Shown one piece after another: positions 7,511 to 15,944 of a stretch of DNA of 64,000 nucleotides. Positions within the stretch are counted from its first letter, which is position 1. Each line of letters begins with the position of its first letter. A program made the translations under genes and the position numbers. Below the pieces are notes generated by a model, which was not told where the DNA came from, made no database searches, and was given only the letters and a program-made list of their open reading frames with translations. Source of the DNA: Plantibacter sp. Leaf314 (GTDB lineage: Bacteria; Actinomycetota; Actinomycetes; Actinomycetales; Microbacteriaceae); NCBI RefSeq assembly GCF_001423185.1, contig NZ_LMOB01000001.1, positions 2,277,889 through 2,341,888 of the forward strand, read 5' to 3'.

Positions 7511-8323
7511 ATGTTGTCCATCGGAGCGTTCGCGCAGATCGGCCAGGTGACCCACCGGATGCTCCGGCACTGGGACACCGCCGGTCTGCTCGTGCCTGCC
7601 CATGTGGATGAGTCCAGCGGCTACCGCTCGTACGATCCTTCGCAGTTTGAACGGCTGCACCGGATCGTGGCGCTTCGCCATCTCGGTTTCGGTCTTGAAG
7701 ACATCGCCCTGATCCTCGACCAAGGGGTTGATGCCGCGCGCATCGCCCGGTTGTTGCAGGTGCGTCGAGCCGAGGTCGAACGCGAGCATCGCATCGCGGC
7801 CGCACGACTCATCGATGTGGAACGGCGGCTCCACCTCATCGAAAGAGAGCATCACATGTCGGAGATCGAGATCATCGAGAAGCCCCTGCCCGCCGTTCGC
7901 CTGGCCGCCCGCCGTGGCGTCGTCCCCTCACAGCCGGACATCGCGGACTTCGTCGGCCCCTCGTTCGACGCGGTCGCGTCCATCATCGGCGACGAGAGCG
8001 GTTCGCTGACCACACCGATCGCGCAGTACCACGCGAGCGAGGACGGCACCGAGGTCGTCGTCGGCTACGCCTACAACGGCGCGCCCCGCGAGGGCTTCGA
8101 GATCGTCACGTTGCCGGCCGAGCGCCTGGCGATCTGTGGCATCCACCTCGGGTCGATGGACCGCATCGCCGAGAGCTGGCAGTCCATCCACGCTGAGATC
8201 CTCGCCCGGGGCTTCGTGCCGGCGGGGCCGTGCCGCGAGCTCTACGTGCGGGCGGTGTCGGAGGATCAGTCCGACTGGGTCACCGAACTGCAGCAGCCGA
8301 TCGCTGCGGCACCCGCGTCCTGA
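7511..8323 (+). CDS. MerR-family regulator with GyrI-like effector domain
   Basis: A 270-residue BmrR-like regulator. Residues 1-70 form the MerR winged helix (GAFAQIGQVTHRMLRHWDTA, then SGYRSYDPSQ). A coiled-coil dimerisation helix covers about 75-115. A GyrI-like ligand-binding domain runs from about 120 to the end (IEIIEKPLPAVRLAARRG). Such proteins sense hydrophobic drugs and distort spaced promoters. The start follows GAGGAGGGAGAACTGAGAC, a strong ribosome binding site. The last 58 bases overlap a truncated acetyltransferase gene on the other strand, so the local arrangement appears rearranged downstream. Confidence 0.9.
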   Translation: MLSIGAFAQIGQVTHRMLRHWDTAGLLVPAHVDESSGYRSYDPSQFERLHRIVALRHLGFGLEDIALILDQGVDAARIARLLQVRRAEVEREHRIAAARLIDVERRLHLIEREHHMSEIEIIEKPLPAVRLAARRGVVPSQPDIADFVGPSFDAVASIIGDESGSLTTPIAQYHASEDGTEVVVGYAYNGAPREGFEIVTLPAERLAICGIHLGSMDRIAESWQSIHAEILARGFVPAGPCRELYVRAVSEDQSDWVTELQQPIAAAPAS

Positions 8324-8580
8324 CCTCGAGCGGAAGGCGGCGGGATGAGGTCGATCCCGGCACCCTCCGCTCCGTCGGTGTGGAGCTGGACGAGTCCGAC
8401 CGCGTCGTCGTCGACCAGGACGAGGAAGCACTCGACATCGGGAAGTCGTGCGCCAAGGTACTTGGCACGGATGAGCTCGTCGGACAGCCGTCCCGGTCCT
8501 CCCCAACCATGGAAGGAAGGATCATCGAACAGATGACGCAGCGCGTCGAAATCGTCCTCGGATGTGGGTTGCAGCCTCAT
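8266..8580 (-). pseudogene. Truncated GNAT acetyltransferase remnant
   Basis: The first 90 residues (MRLQPTSEDDFDALRHLFDD onward) look like a GNAT acetyltransferase of the aminoglycoside 6'-N-acetyltransferase type: FHGWGGPGRLSDELI, a central VLVDDDAVGLVQLH strand, then SARGQDAGAAAIG, equivalent to the acetyl-CoA binding QxxGxG loop. The frame then runs into the reverse complement of the merR 3' end and stops at 104 residues. Half of the GNAT fold is missing, so the gene looks deleted at its 3' end and is probably inactive. A short functional protein is less likely. Confidence 0.65.
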
Positions 8581-8642
8581 CGAAGACAGTCTGCCCGGGT
8601 GGACGGCGGGCGTCCATGACAGCGATCGATGAGGGCAGCTGG

Positions 8643-9095
8643 TCAGAAGCCGAACGTGAGGACCGCTGACCGGCGACCCTCTCGCAGGGCGTCCAATGCA
8701 AGCCGCTCATGAGCGGTCAGGTCGACCGGCAGATCGTCGAGGCGGAACCACGCCAGTTCTGCGCACTTGATCGGTTCTCGGATCAGTGGTTCGCCACCCC
8801 AGACATCGCAGACGAAGAACCAGTCGACGCGCTGTTCCATCGGGTTCTCCGTACCATCGGTGCGCTGCATGACAGCCACGGCCGAGAGCGCCTCGACTGC
8901 CACCTCGACGCCGAGTTCTTCCCTCGCCTCACGGATCGCGGCAGACGCCGCAGTTTCACCGAGCTCGACATGACCGGCGGCACCCGCTGACCAACAATCG
9001 TCCATGTAACCGGTGTTCTGCCGTCGCTGCAGCAGGACTGATCGATCGCGGCGCAGGAAGACATACGACGCGGGAACAATGGAGAAGTGGCTCAT
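8643..9095 (-). CDS. NUDIX hydrolase
   Basis: A 150-residue soluble enzyme with a clean Nudix box at about residues 41-63: GHVELGETAASAAIREAREE followed by LGV, fitting GX5EX7REUXEEXGU. The N-terminal strand VPASYVFLRRDRSVLLQRRQNTG is typical of the ADP-ribose/dNTP-type small Nudix group. It would hydrolyse a nucleoside diphosphate derivative in a Mg-dependent way, but the substrate is not predictable. It stands alone after the acetyltransferase remnant. Confidence 0.9.
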   Translation of the reverse strand: MSHFSIVPASYVFLRRDRSVLLQRRQNTGYMDDCWSAGAAGHVELGETAASAAIREAREELGVEVAVEALSAVAVMQRTDGTENPMEQRVDWFFVCDVWGGEPLIREPIKCAELAWFRLDDLPVDLTAHERLALDALREGRRSAVLTFGF

Positions 9096-9227
9096 GAGTA
9101 GTCACACCATATGCCGCTGACCGGAGCACGAACCGTTCAGGAAGATGCCGAAGGTGTCCGAAGCCATGACCCAACGCTAGGCGCCGATGCGCGCCGACGC
9201 ACCCGGCAGCATCGTCGGAGCGGTCGC

Positions 9228-9863
9228 TCAGGTTGCGCGACCACCCGGCCAAGCGCCCGGAACGGCCGAGGCCAGGGCGACCGCTCGGACGACCACGGCG
9301 AGGGTCTCGCCGGCCCGATCCATCGTCATCGATCCGGACACGGCGTTCCGGGCGAGGGCATCGCCCGCGCCGATGATCGCGCTCAACGGCGCCGGGTCGA
9401 GGGGGCCGGTGAAGGGCTCCAGCGCCTCACGACAGATCTCGAGGTACGCCTGCTCCGCCTCCGACCGGAGCGCACTCAACGTCGCCGAGCCGCTGAGCGC
9501 GGACACCACGGCCGCGAGCTCGATCCCCTCGGCGATGCAGCAGCCGATGTAGGCCTCTGCGACCAGGGACGACACCGCGGCGAGGTCGCTCGGCGCCTGG
9601 GCGAGCGCCTGCAGCAGGGCGTCCCGCTGGTGGGCCTCGAATGCCCGGTACGCCTCCGACAGCAGACCCGACCGGTCGCCGAAGTGATCGTAGGCCACCG
9701 GCTTCGTCACCCCCGCGTGCGCGGCCACCCGCGCCAGCGTCACGTCGTCCATGTCGTGCGTGCGGACGAGATCGCGGAAGGCATCGAGCAACTGGGCATG
9801 ACGGTTGTCCCAGGAGAGCCGGCGCCTCGTCGTCGCTGCGCCGTCGGTCGTGGTGGATCCCAT
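9228..9863 (-). CDS. TetR/AcrR-family transcriptional regulator
   Basis: A 211-residue regulator. The N-terminal helix-turn-helix lies at about 22-66, with VTLARVAAHAGVTKPVAYDH and FGDRSGLLSEAYRAFE. The rest is the helical ligand-binding and dimerisation domain with a TetR_C-like pattern. It diverges from an NAD(P)-binding SDR-like gene. The 66-base gap carries a GTAGGT-based palindrome and repeat, so it probably represses itself and that neighbour. The ligand is unknown. Confidence 0.9.
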   Translation of the reverse strand: MGSTTTDGAATTRRRLSWDNRHAQLLDAFRDLVRTHDMDDVTLARVAAHAGVTKPVAYDHFGDRSGLLSEAYRAFEAHQRDALLQALAQAPSDLAAVSSLVAEAYIGCCIAEGIELAAVVSALSGSATLSALRSEAEQAYLEICREALEPFTGPLDPAPLSAIIGAGDALARNAVSGSMTMDRAGETLAVVVRAVALASAVPGAWPGGRAT

Positions 9864-9874
9864 CCCTCGATACT

Positions 9875-9906
9875 ACCTACCTACAGTAGGTTACTAATGG
9901 TAGGTT
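9875..9906. promoter_or_regulatory. Candidate TetR operator
   Basis: ACCTAC-CTACA-GTAGGT (9875-9891) is a 17-bp palindrome in the TetR/SDR divergent gap. The half-site GTAGGTT occurs again at 9900-9906, 14 bases downstream of the first copy, making a tandem half-site. This matches how TetR dimers or dimer pairs mark divergent promoters. Binding is inferred. Confidence 0.5.
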
Positions 9907-9929
9907 GATCGGCAACGGAAGGACCACCC

Positions 9930-10637
9930 ATGACGTCACCGACCACCTCAGCCACCGCCGCGAGCGAAGAACCGCTGCCGGGGGTCTTCATCTTCGGGAT
10001 CTCGGGCCGTGTCGGCCGGCTCCTCGCGAGCCGCCTCCGCACGCGAGGGATGACCGTGTCGGGCCTCACGAGATCGTCGCAGCAAGCCGCCGCCCTCCAA
10101 GCCGACGGCGTGACGACGGTCTCGGGCGAGCTCGCTCTCGCTACCACCCAGGAGATCGCGTCGATGGTCTCGGGCTTCGACGTCGTCGTCTTCACTGCCG
10201 GCTCGAACGCCGGGCACCCGGACGTGACGGACGCCATCGACGATGCCGCCCTCGCCCGCGTGTCGGAGGCGCTCAGCGGCACGCAGACGCGCCTGATCCT
10301 GCTCTCCGTCCTGCCCGAAGCGTGGCGCGAGCGATCACTGAGCGACGAGGAGGAGCACTATTTCGCGGTCAAGAAGCGCGCCGAGGTGGCGCTCACCCGC
10401 GAACCGATCGACTGGGTCATCCTGCGACCGTCCCTGCTGACCGACGACCCGGGTCGAGGGACGGTCGCCCTCGGGCCGGCCGAACTCCACGACGAGATCA
10501 CCCGCGACGACGTGGCGGCCGTCCTCGAAGCGCTCGTCCTCGAGCCGACCATCAGCCGACGGATCCTCGAACTGAACGAAGGGCCGACCGCCGTCACCGA
10601 GGCGGTCGGCCGCGTCGCACGCTCCTACCAGGCGTAG
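9930..10637 (+). CDS. NmrA/YwnB-like NAD(P)-binding SDR protein
   Basis: A 235-residue atypical short-chain dehydrogenase. The nucleotide-binding loop is FIFGISGRVGRLLASRL (about 20-36), close to the GxxGxxG pattern. Other landmarks are VVVFTAGSN in the middle and a catalytic-region YFAVKKRAEVALT (about 146-158), followed by DWVILRPSLLTDDPG. Such proteins act as NAD(P)H-dependent reductases or redox sensors. It lies next to and divergent from the TetR gene and is probably its target. The 3' end overlaps the convergent aldo/keto reductase gene by 13 bases. Confidence 0.85.
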   Translation: MTSPTTSATAASEEPLPGVFIFGISGRVGRLLASRLRTRGMTVSGLTRSSQQAAALQADGVTTVSGELALATTQEIASMVSGFDVVVFTAGSNAGHPDVTDAIDDAALARVSEALSGTQTRLILLSVLPEAWRERSLSDEEEHYFAVKKRAEVALTREPIDWVILRPSLLTDDPGRGTVALGPAELHDEITRDDVAAVLEALVLEPTISRRILELNEGPTAVTEAVGRVARSYQA

Positions 10638-11614
10638 GCCTCCGGCGCCTGGCCGCCCGGGCCGGGGAACAGCTCGTCGAGGGCGGTGAGGTCGTCCGCG
10701 CTGAGCTCGATGTCGACCGCTGCGACGGCGGACTCCAGCTGCTCGACCGTGCGCGGTCCGATGATCGGGCCGGTGACGCCAGGCTGGTGCAGAAGCCACG
10801 CGAGACCGAGCGACGCCGAGGTCCAACCACGCTCGGCCGCGAAGCGGTCGTAGGCCTCGAGCTGGTCCTGCTGCTTGGCTCGGGCCTCGGTGATGCGGGA
10901 CTCGCCGGATCGTGCGCCCTTGTCGGACGAGCCACCGCTCAGCAGGCCACCGGACAGCGGCGACCAGGGCAGGATGCCGAGGCCGTAGTGCTGCGCCGCG
11001 GGGATGACCTCGAGTTCGATGGAGCGCTGCGCGAGGTTGTAGAGCGACTGCTCGCTGACGAGACCGAGGAAGTGCCGCTGCTGCGCGACCTCGTTCGCCT
11101 GCGCGATGTTCCAGGCGGCGAAGTTCGAGCTGCCCGTGTAGACGACCTCGCCGCGCGCGACGAGCACCTCCATCGCCTGCCACAGCTCCTGCCAGGAGAT
11201 GTGCCGGTCGATGTGGTGGAACTGGTAGAGGTCGATCCGGTCGGTCTGCAGGCGCTCGAGGGAACCGATGGCCTCCCGGCGCACCTGCCACGCCGAAGCA
11301 CCGTGGGCGTTCACGACGTCCGAGCCGTCGTCGTTCGGCGCGACCATCGGCGAGTGGACCTTCGTGGCGAGGACGATGTCGTCGCGCACGCCCGGCCGGG
11401 CCGCGAACCACCGACCGATGATCTCCTCCGTCGCCCCACGGCCCGCGCTGCCGCCGTAGGCGTTGGCGGTGTCGAAGAAGTTGACGCCGAGCTCGAGCGC
11501 CCGGTCCATGATCGCGAACGAGTCCTCCTCGCTCGTGCGGTCACCGAAGTTCATGGTGCCGAGCACGATCCGGGAGACCGACGTCCCCGTGCGTCCGAGG
11601 TGCGTGTACTTCAT
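10625..11614 (-). CDS. Aldo/keto reductase
   Basis: A 329-residue NADPH-dependent reductase of the AKR superfamily with a TIM-barrel fold. The N-terminus MKYTHLGRTGTSVSRIVLGT matches the first strand. GVNFFDTANAYG holds the catalytic Asp and Tyr. The middle has LQTDRIDLYQFHHID, with His in place. The cofactor region is about 270-300 (GVTGPIIGPRTVEQLESAV). The start at 11614 is chosen because it begins the family sequence and follows AGAAGGGCTCACCC. The physiological carbonyl substrate is not evident. Confidence 0.92.
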   Translation of the reverse strand: MKYTHLGRTGTSVSRIVLGTMNFGDRTSEEDSFAIMDRALELGVNFFDTANAYGGSAGRGATEEIIGRWFAARPGVRDDIVLATKVHSPMVAPNDDGSDVVNAHGASAWQVRREAIGSLERLQTDRIDLYQFHHIDRHISWQELWQAMEVLVARGEVVYTGSSNFAAWNIAQANEVAQQRHFLGLVSEQSLYNLAQRSIELEVIPAAQHYGLGILPWSPLSGGLLSGGSSDKGARSGESRITEARAKQQDQLEAYDRFAAERGWTSASLGLAWLLHQPGVTGPIIGPRTVEQLESAVAAVDIELSADDLTALDELFPGPGGQAPEAYAW

Positions 11615-11759
11615 GGGTGAGCCCTTCTCGTCGTCGAACGGGGCCGCTGACCGGCACCGCGACGAGTGTCGCACCGACGCCGCGCGCCGTACACCGGCTC
11701 GACAGCCCGACCCGGACCGGCTACAGCGCTATCCGGTGTCCGACGGGTAGCGTGGGCGG

Positions 11760-12413
11760 ATGCTCAGCCTCACCGACGTCTGGCCGCTGTTCGGCCTCGA
11801 GATCCGCACGCCCCGCCTCGTGCTGCGCCAGGTCCGCGACGAGGACCTCCCCGGCCTCGTGGACGCCGCCCTCGCCGGCATCCACGACCCGGACGTCATG
11901 CCGTTCTCCACGCCCTGGACCGACCAGCCGCGCGAGCAGCTCATGCGTGAGACCGCCAAGCACCTCTGGACGCAGCGGGCCGGCGTGACCCCGGCGTCCT
12001 GGACGCTCAACCTCGCGATCCTCCTCGACGGCGTGCCGATCGGCCTGCAGGACGTCGGTGCCCGCGACTTCGCCGTCACCCGCTCGGTCGGCAGTGGTTC
12101 CTGGCTGACGCAGTCGCAGCAGGGCAAGGGACTCGGCGTCGAGATGCGGGCGGGCATGCTCCAGTTCGCGTTCGACCACCTCGGCGCGCACGTCGCAGTG
12201 TCCGACGCGGCCGTCTGGAACGGCGCCTCGCTCGGCGTCTCGCGTCGACTCGGCTACCGCGACAACGGTGTGCTCCGCTTCGTCGGGCGTCCGGGCGAGC
12301 TCGTCGAGTCGCAGGGCTTGCGGGTGACCCGCGAGGAGTTCGTGCGCCCCGATTGGACCGCGACGGTCACCGGTCTGGAGGCGGCACGGCCGATGCTCCT
12401 CGGCGAGGACTGA
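11760..12413 (+). CDS. RimJ/RimL-type GNAT acetyltransferase
   Basis: A 217-residue acetyltransferase. LEIRTPRLVLRQVRDEDLPGL (about 12-32) is the opening typical of the RimJ/RimL branch. The acetyl-CoA loop reads QSQQGKGLGVEMRAGML (about 120-136), and VWNGASLGVSRRLGYRDNG matches the conserved NxxSxxVxxKxGF end motif. It would acetylate a protein N-terminus or a small amine. No neighbour points to the substrate. Confidence 0.88.
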   Translation: MLSLTDVWPLFGLEIRTPRLVLRQVRDEDLPGLVDAALAGIHDPDVMPFSTPWTDQPREQLMRETAKHLWTQRAGVTPASWTLNLAILLDGVPIGLQDVGARDFAVTRSVGSGSWLTQSQQGKGLGVEMRAGMLQFAFDHLGAHVAVSDAAVWNGASLGVSRRLGYRDNGVLRFVGRPGELVESQGLRVTREEFVRPDWTATVTGLEAARPMLLGED

Positions 12414-12446
12414 TCGCCCTCCGCGAACGTCGGGGCCCTGCGGCGG

Positions 12447-12469
12447 GTGCATCTATCCAACAGATGTAC
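12447..12469. promoter_or_regulatory. Inverted repeat upstream of SDR gene
   Basis: GTGCATCT (12447-12454) and AGATGTAC (12462-12469) form an 8-bp inverted repeat with one mismatch and a 7-base spacer, 73 bases before the SDR start. It could be an operator of a TetR- or GntR-type regulator encoded elsewhere. No regulator gene lies next to it. Confidence 0.35.
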
Positions 12470-12541
12470 GTTTGAAGGACTGTCGCTGATGCGACGGGCA
12501 CGGTGTCCGCCGGAGCGACAGGCTCCTGGAAAGGTCACACC

Positions 12542-13324
12542 ATGAATCGCTTCTCCGACCGCGTCGTCCTCATCACCGGCGGTGGCTCCGGCCTCGGACG
12601 CGCAGCAGCCGTCCGACTCGCAGCAGAAGGCGCCAAGCTCTCCCTCGTCGACATCTCCGAGGCCGGCCTCGCCGCGACCGTCGAGGCGGTCACCCAGGCG
12701 ACCCCCGACGCCGAGATCATCACGACGATCGCCGACGTCTCGAAGGAGGAGGACGTCGACCGCTACGTCACCGAGACGACGTCGCGCTTCGGCCGCATCG
12801 ACGGCTTCTTCAACAACGCCGGCATCGAGGGCAAGCAGAACCTCACCGAGGACTTCACCGCCGCCGAGTTCGACAAGGTCGTGTCCATCAACCTGCGCGG
12901 CGTCTTCCTCGGACTCGAGAAGGTGTTGAAGGTCATGCGCGAGCAGGGTTCCGGCATGGTCGTCAACACGGCGAGCGTCGGCGGCATCCGCGGCATCGGC
13001 AACCAGTCCGGCTATGCGGCTGCAAAGCACGGCGTCGTCGGTCTCACGCGCAACTCCGCGATCGAGTACGGCCAGTACGGCATCCGCATCAACGCCATCG
13101 CCCCCGGCGCGATCTGGACGCCGATGGTCGAGAACTCGATGAAGCAGCTCAACGCCGACGACCCGCGCGGCGCTGCCGAGGAGTTCATCCAGACGAACCC
13201 GACCAAGCGGTACGGCGAAGCCCCCGAGATCGCCTCGGTCGTCGCCTTCCTGCTGAGCGACGACGCGAGCTACGTCAACGCCACCGTGGTCCCGATCGAC
13301 GGCGGCCAGTCCTACAAGTACTGA
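12542..13324 (+). CDS. SDR-family oxidoreductase
   Basis: A 260-residue classical short-chain dehydrogenase. The cofactor loop is TGGGSGLGRAAAVRLA (about 13-28). NNAG follows at about 91-94, the catalytic Ser lies in NTASVGGI, and the YxxxK pair in YAAAKHG. The C-terminal segment NATVVPIDGGQSYKY is the usual subunit contact. An acidic residue (VDIS) after the second strand favours NAD over NADP. Substrate unknown. The ATG at 12542 is used because it opens the domain and follows GGAAAGG at suitable distance. Confidence 0.92.
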   Translation: MNRFSDRVVLITGGGSGLGRAAAVRLAAEGAKLSLVDISEAGLAATVEAVTQATPDAEIITTIADVSKEEDVDRYVTETTSRFGRIDGFFNNAGIEGKQNLTEDFTAAEFDKVVSINLRGVFLGLEKVLKVMREQGSGMVVNTASVGGIRGIGNQSGYAAAKHGVVGLTRNSAIEYGQYGIRINAIAPGAIWTPMVENSMKQLNADDPRGAAEEFIQTNPTKRYGEAPEIASVVAFLLSDDASYVNATVVPIDGGQSYKY

Positions 13325-13334
13325 CCGACAGCGC

Positions 13335-14312
13335 TCACGATCGGGCGAGCTGCGAGCCCGACGCCGGTTCGGACACCGTCGCTGCTGGTCGCCGGTCCAG
13401 ATGGACCCCGGCGATCATGCAGCGGACGGAACCGCCCGCGAGTTCGATCGTCGGCACGTCCAGCGGGAGGATCCGGCAGCTGCGCTCGATGACCGCCAGC
13501 TGGTCCGCGCGGAGGCTCTGGACGGCCCGGCTCGAGATCGCCAGGAGCCGCTCCCCCGACGCCGACCGCAACTCGATCGCATTACCCGCGAAATCGCAGA
13601 CCTGCCCGTAGTCGAGGTCCACGATCGTGCGCCCGTGGGCGGTCAGCCGTTCGACGACCTGCTCCCGACGCGCGGGCGAGGCGATGAGGTCGAGTCCCAC
13701 GAGCGCGAACTCGGTCGCCACGCCCATCATGACGTTGGTGTGGTAGATCGGGACCCCGTGCGGGTCGACGGCGTCGAAGACGAGCGGTTCGTAGCCGAAG
13801 TTGGTGCAGAAGCGCTCGAGCGCGATCGGGTCGGCCCGGTGCGAGCGGGCGACGAACGCCACCCGGGCCGCGTGGTCGAGCACCATCGCCCCGGTGCCCT
13901 CCAGGAACACCTCGTCGAGTTCGAGGCCCGAGTAGTCGATGACGTCCTGCACCCGGTACTCGCGCTTCAACATCTCGACGATGTCCCAGCGACGCTCACG
14001 ACGACGATTGACCGCGTACATCGGGTAGACGGCGAGGTGCCCGCCGGCGTGCGTCGACAGCCAGTTGTTGGGGAACACGCTGTCGGGTCGGTCGGGGTCG
14101 TCGTCGTCGAAGAGGTGCACCCGCACACCCGCGGCGTCGAGCGCATGCGCGACCCGGGTGACCTCGTCGAACGCGGCGTGCGCCACCCCGACGGCCGCAG
14201 CCGAGGGGACGCCCTCCGCGACCTGGAACACGTTGTCGGCCGCGGTCAGCGGGTTCGGCGTGAAGCGATGCGGCCTGATGAGGACGACCGCCGACGGCGC
14301 CTGCACGGACAT
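13335..14312 (-). CDS. ctlX: CtlX-type citrulline/arginine-deiminase-related hydrolase
   Basis: A 325-residue guanidino-group-modifying-fold enzyme. PDSVFPNNWLSTHAGG (about 76-91) and LEGTGAMVLDHAARVAFVARSHR (about 138-160) match the acidic and Glu-containing active-site loops. The C-terminal GGSVRCMIAGVHL supplies the nucleophilic Cys. The group is annotated as citrulline utilisation hydrolase CtlX or arginine-deiminase-related. It lies 7 bases after an ornithine cyclodeaminase gene on the same strand, which supports a pathway turning a ureido or guanidino amino acid into ornithine and then proline. Confidence 0.85.
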   Translation of the reverse strand: MSVQAPSAVVLIRPHRFTPNPLTAADNVFQVAEGVPSAAAVGVAHAAFDEVTRVAHALDAAGVRVHLFDDDDPDRPDSVFPNNWLSTHAGGHLAVYPMYAVNRRRERRWDIVEMLKREYRVQDVIDYSGLELDEVFLEGTGAMVLDHAARVAFVARSHRADPIALERFCTNFGYEPLVFDAVDPHGVPIYHTNVMMGVATEFALVGLDLIASPARREQVVERLTAHGRTIVDLDYGQVCDFAGNAIELRSASGERLLAISSRAVQSLRADQLAVIERSCRILPLDVPTIELAGGSVRCMIAGVHLDRRPAATVSEPASGSQLARS

Positions 14313-14319
14313 GTCGGAC

Positions 14320-15348
14320 TCAGCCGACCGGTGAGAGCGCGCCGACGAGGCCGAACAGGTCCTTCGGGTCGTCGGGGGCTGCGACGAGGTCGATCTCCTC
14401 GAAGTACTCGCTGCCGTCGACGGCGTCGTTCAGGAACCGCAGCGCCGTGAAGTCCTCGATCGCGAAGCCGACGGAGTCGAACAGGGTGATCTGCTCCCGC
14501 GAGGTGCGGCCGGGGACGGCGCCCGTGAGCACCTGCCAGAACTCGATCACCGGGAAGTCGGGCGCCATCTGCTGGATCTCGCCCTCGATGCGGGTCTGCG
14601 GCGGGAACTCGACGAACACGTCGGCACGATCGAGGATCGACGCCTCGAGCTCCGTCTTGCCGGGGCAGTCTCCGCCGATGGCGTTGAGGTGCACACCGGG
14701 CTCGACCAGGTCGTTCGTGAGCACCGTCGCGAGGGCCTTGTCGGCCGTGCAGGTCGTGATGATGTCCGCCCCGGCCACGGCGTCTGCGGCGCTCGTCCCG
14801 ATGACGACCTCGAAGCCGAGCGGCTCCAGGTTGCGCGCGAACTTGTCCATCGCGAGCGGGTCGACGTCCCAGATGCGCACGGTGCTGATGCCCAGCGCGG
14901 CCCGCATGCCGAGGGCCTGGAACTCGGCCTGGCTGCCGGCGCCGATGAGCGCGTGGACGGTGGAGTCCGGTCGGGCGAGGTGCTTGGCGACCATGCCGGA
15001 CGTCGCGGCGGTGCGGAGGGCCGTGAGGAGCGTCATCTCAGCGAGGAAGGTCGGGTAGCCGTTGTGCACGTCCGCGAGCACGCCGAACGCGGTCACCGTC
15101 TGGTAGCCGCGCGCCGGGTTCGAGGGGTGGCCGTTCACGTACTTGAACGCGTAGGTCTCGTGGTCGCTCGTCGGCATGAGCTCGATGACGCCGAACGGCG
15201 TGTGGCTCGCGACGCGAGGGCTCTTGTCGAACGAGGGCCAGCGACGGAAGTCGGCCTCGAGGTAGCCGATCATGCCGGCGATGATGCGCTCGGGGCCTCG
15301 GTCGGCGGTCCAGCGGACCATGTTGCGGACATCGACGAAACGCGTCAT
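14320..15348 (-). CDS. Ornithine cyclodeaminase family protein
   Basis: A 342-residue member of the ornithine cyclodeaminase/mu-crystallin family, which converts L-ornithine to L-proline and ammonia with bound NAD. TFLAEMTLLTALRTAATSGM (about 99-118) is the substrate-side motif. The Rossmann loop is ALIGAGSQAEFQALG (about 133-147), followed by VRIWDVD. NAIGGDCPGKTEL is the conserved late motif. The start at 15348 follows TGGAAGGGAACGTC. It is first in an operon with ctlX and diverges from an Lrp/AsnC regulator. Confidence 0.9.
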   Translation of the reverse strand: MTRFVDVRNMVRWTADRGPERIIAGMIGYLEADFRRWPSFDKSPRVASHTPFGVIELMPTSDHETYAFKYVNGHPSNPARGYQTVTAFGVLADVHNGYPTFLAEMTLLTALRTAATSGMVAKHLARPDSTVHALIGAGSQAEFQALGMRAALGISTVRIWDVDPLAMDKFARNLEPLGFEVVIGTSAADAVAGADIITTCTADKALATVLTNDLVEPGVHLNAIGGDCPGKTELEASILDRADVFVEFPPQTRIEGEIQQMAPDFPVIEFWQVLTGAVPGRTSREQITLFDSVGFAIEDFTALRFLNDAVDGSEYFEEIDLVAAPDDPKDLFGLVGALSPVG

Positions 15349-15460
15349 GACGTTCCCTTCCAGACGGAGTCGGGCTCGGAGCCGGCCGGAGCGGAGTGCT
15401 CCCGACTGCTTCGAGCCTAGGTTTCGTCGATCTGCACTCTCTACGCCACCTCTGCGCGAT

Positions 15461-15512
15461 TTGTGCACAGGTTATGCACAATGTGAGTAACGTCGTTGTA
15501 CATTGTGTGCAT
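15461..15512. promoter_or_regulatory. Candidate Lrp/AsnC operator region
   Basis: The gap between the cyclodeaminase and Lrp genes holds TTGTGCACAG (15461-15470), ATGCACAATG (15474-15483) and CATTGTGTGCAT (15501-15512). The latter two are an inverted repeat with a two-base insertion, and the last touches the Lrp start codon. Repeated TGCACA half-sites across a divergent promoter are typical for Lrp-family autoregulation. Binding is inferred. Confidence 0.5.
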
Positions 15513-15942
15513 GGCCGCACTCGACGATCTGGACCGACGACTGTTGGCCGCGCTCCGAGCCGACGGCCGCGCATCGGTCGCGAGTCTGGCCAGATCGCTC
15601 GATGTCGCCAGGGCGACCGTGAACAGCCGCCTGGAGCGACTCGTCTCCTCGGGCACGGTCGTCGGGTTCTCCGTCCGGGTGCGCGACGAACTCGACCCGG
15701 GCACCATCCGCGCGATCGCGTTCATCGAGGTCGAGGGCCGCACCACCGATCACGTCATCCGACAGTTGCGCGGCTTCCCCGAGATCAGCGCGCTCCACAC
15801 GACCAACGGCGGCTGGGACCTCGTCGCGGAACTCCGCACCGAGACGCTGACCGACTTCGACCGCGTGCTCGGCGGGATCCGCCGCATCGAGGGCGTCGTC
15901 AACAGCGAGACGAGCCTCCTGCTGAGTTCCGTCCTGCGCTGA
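15511..15942 (+). CDS. Lrp/AsnC-family transcriptional regulator
   Basis: A 143-residue regulator. The helix-turn-helix covers about 3-50 (LDDLDRRLLAALRADGRASV, LARSLDVARATVNSRLERL), followed by an RAM/AsnC ligand domain (AIAFIEVEGRT, LHTTNGGWDLVAELRT). The ATG at 15511 is preferred to the upstream in-frame TTG because it starts the domain. It is placed back to back with the cyclodeaminase-ctlX operon and probably responds to an amino acid such as ornithine, arginine or citrulline. Length is normal. Confidence 0.9.
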   Translation: MAALDDLDRRLLAALRADGRASVASLARSLDVARATVNSRLERLVSSGTVVGFSVRVRDELDPGTIRAIAFIEVEGRTTDHVIRQLRGFPEISALHTTNGGWDLVAELRTETLTDFDRVLGGIRRIEGVVNSETSLLLSSVLR

Positions 15943-15944
15943 CC

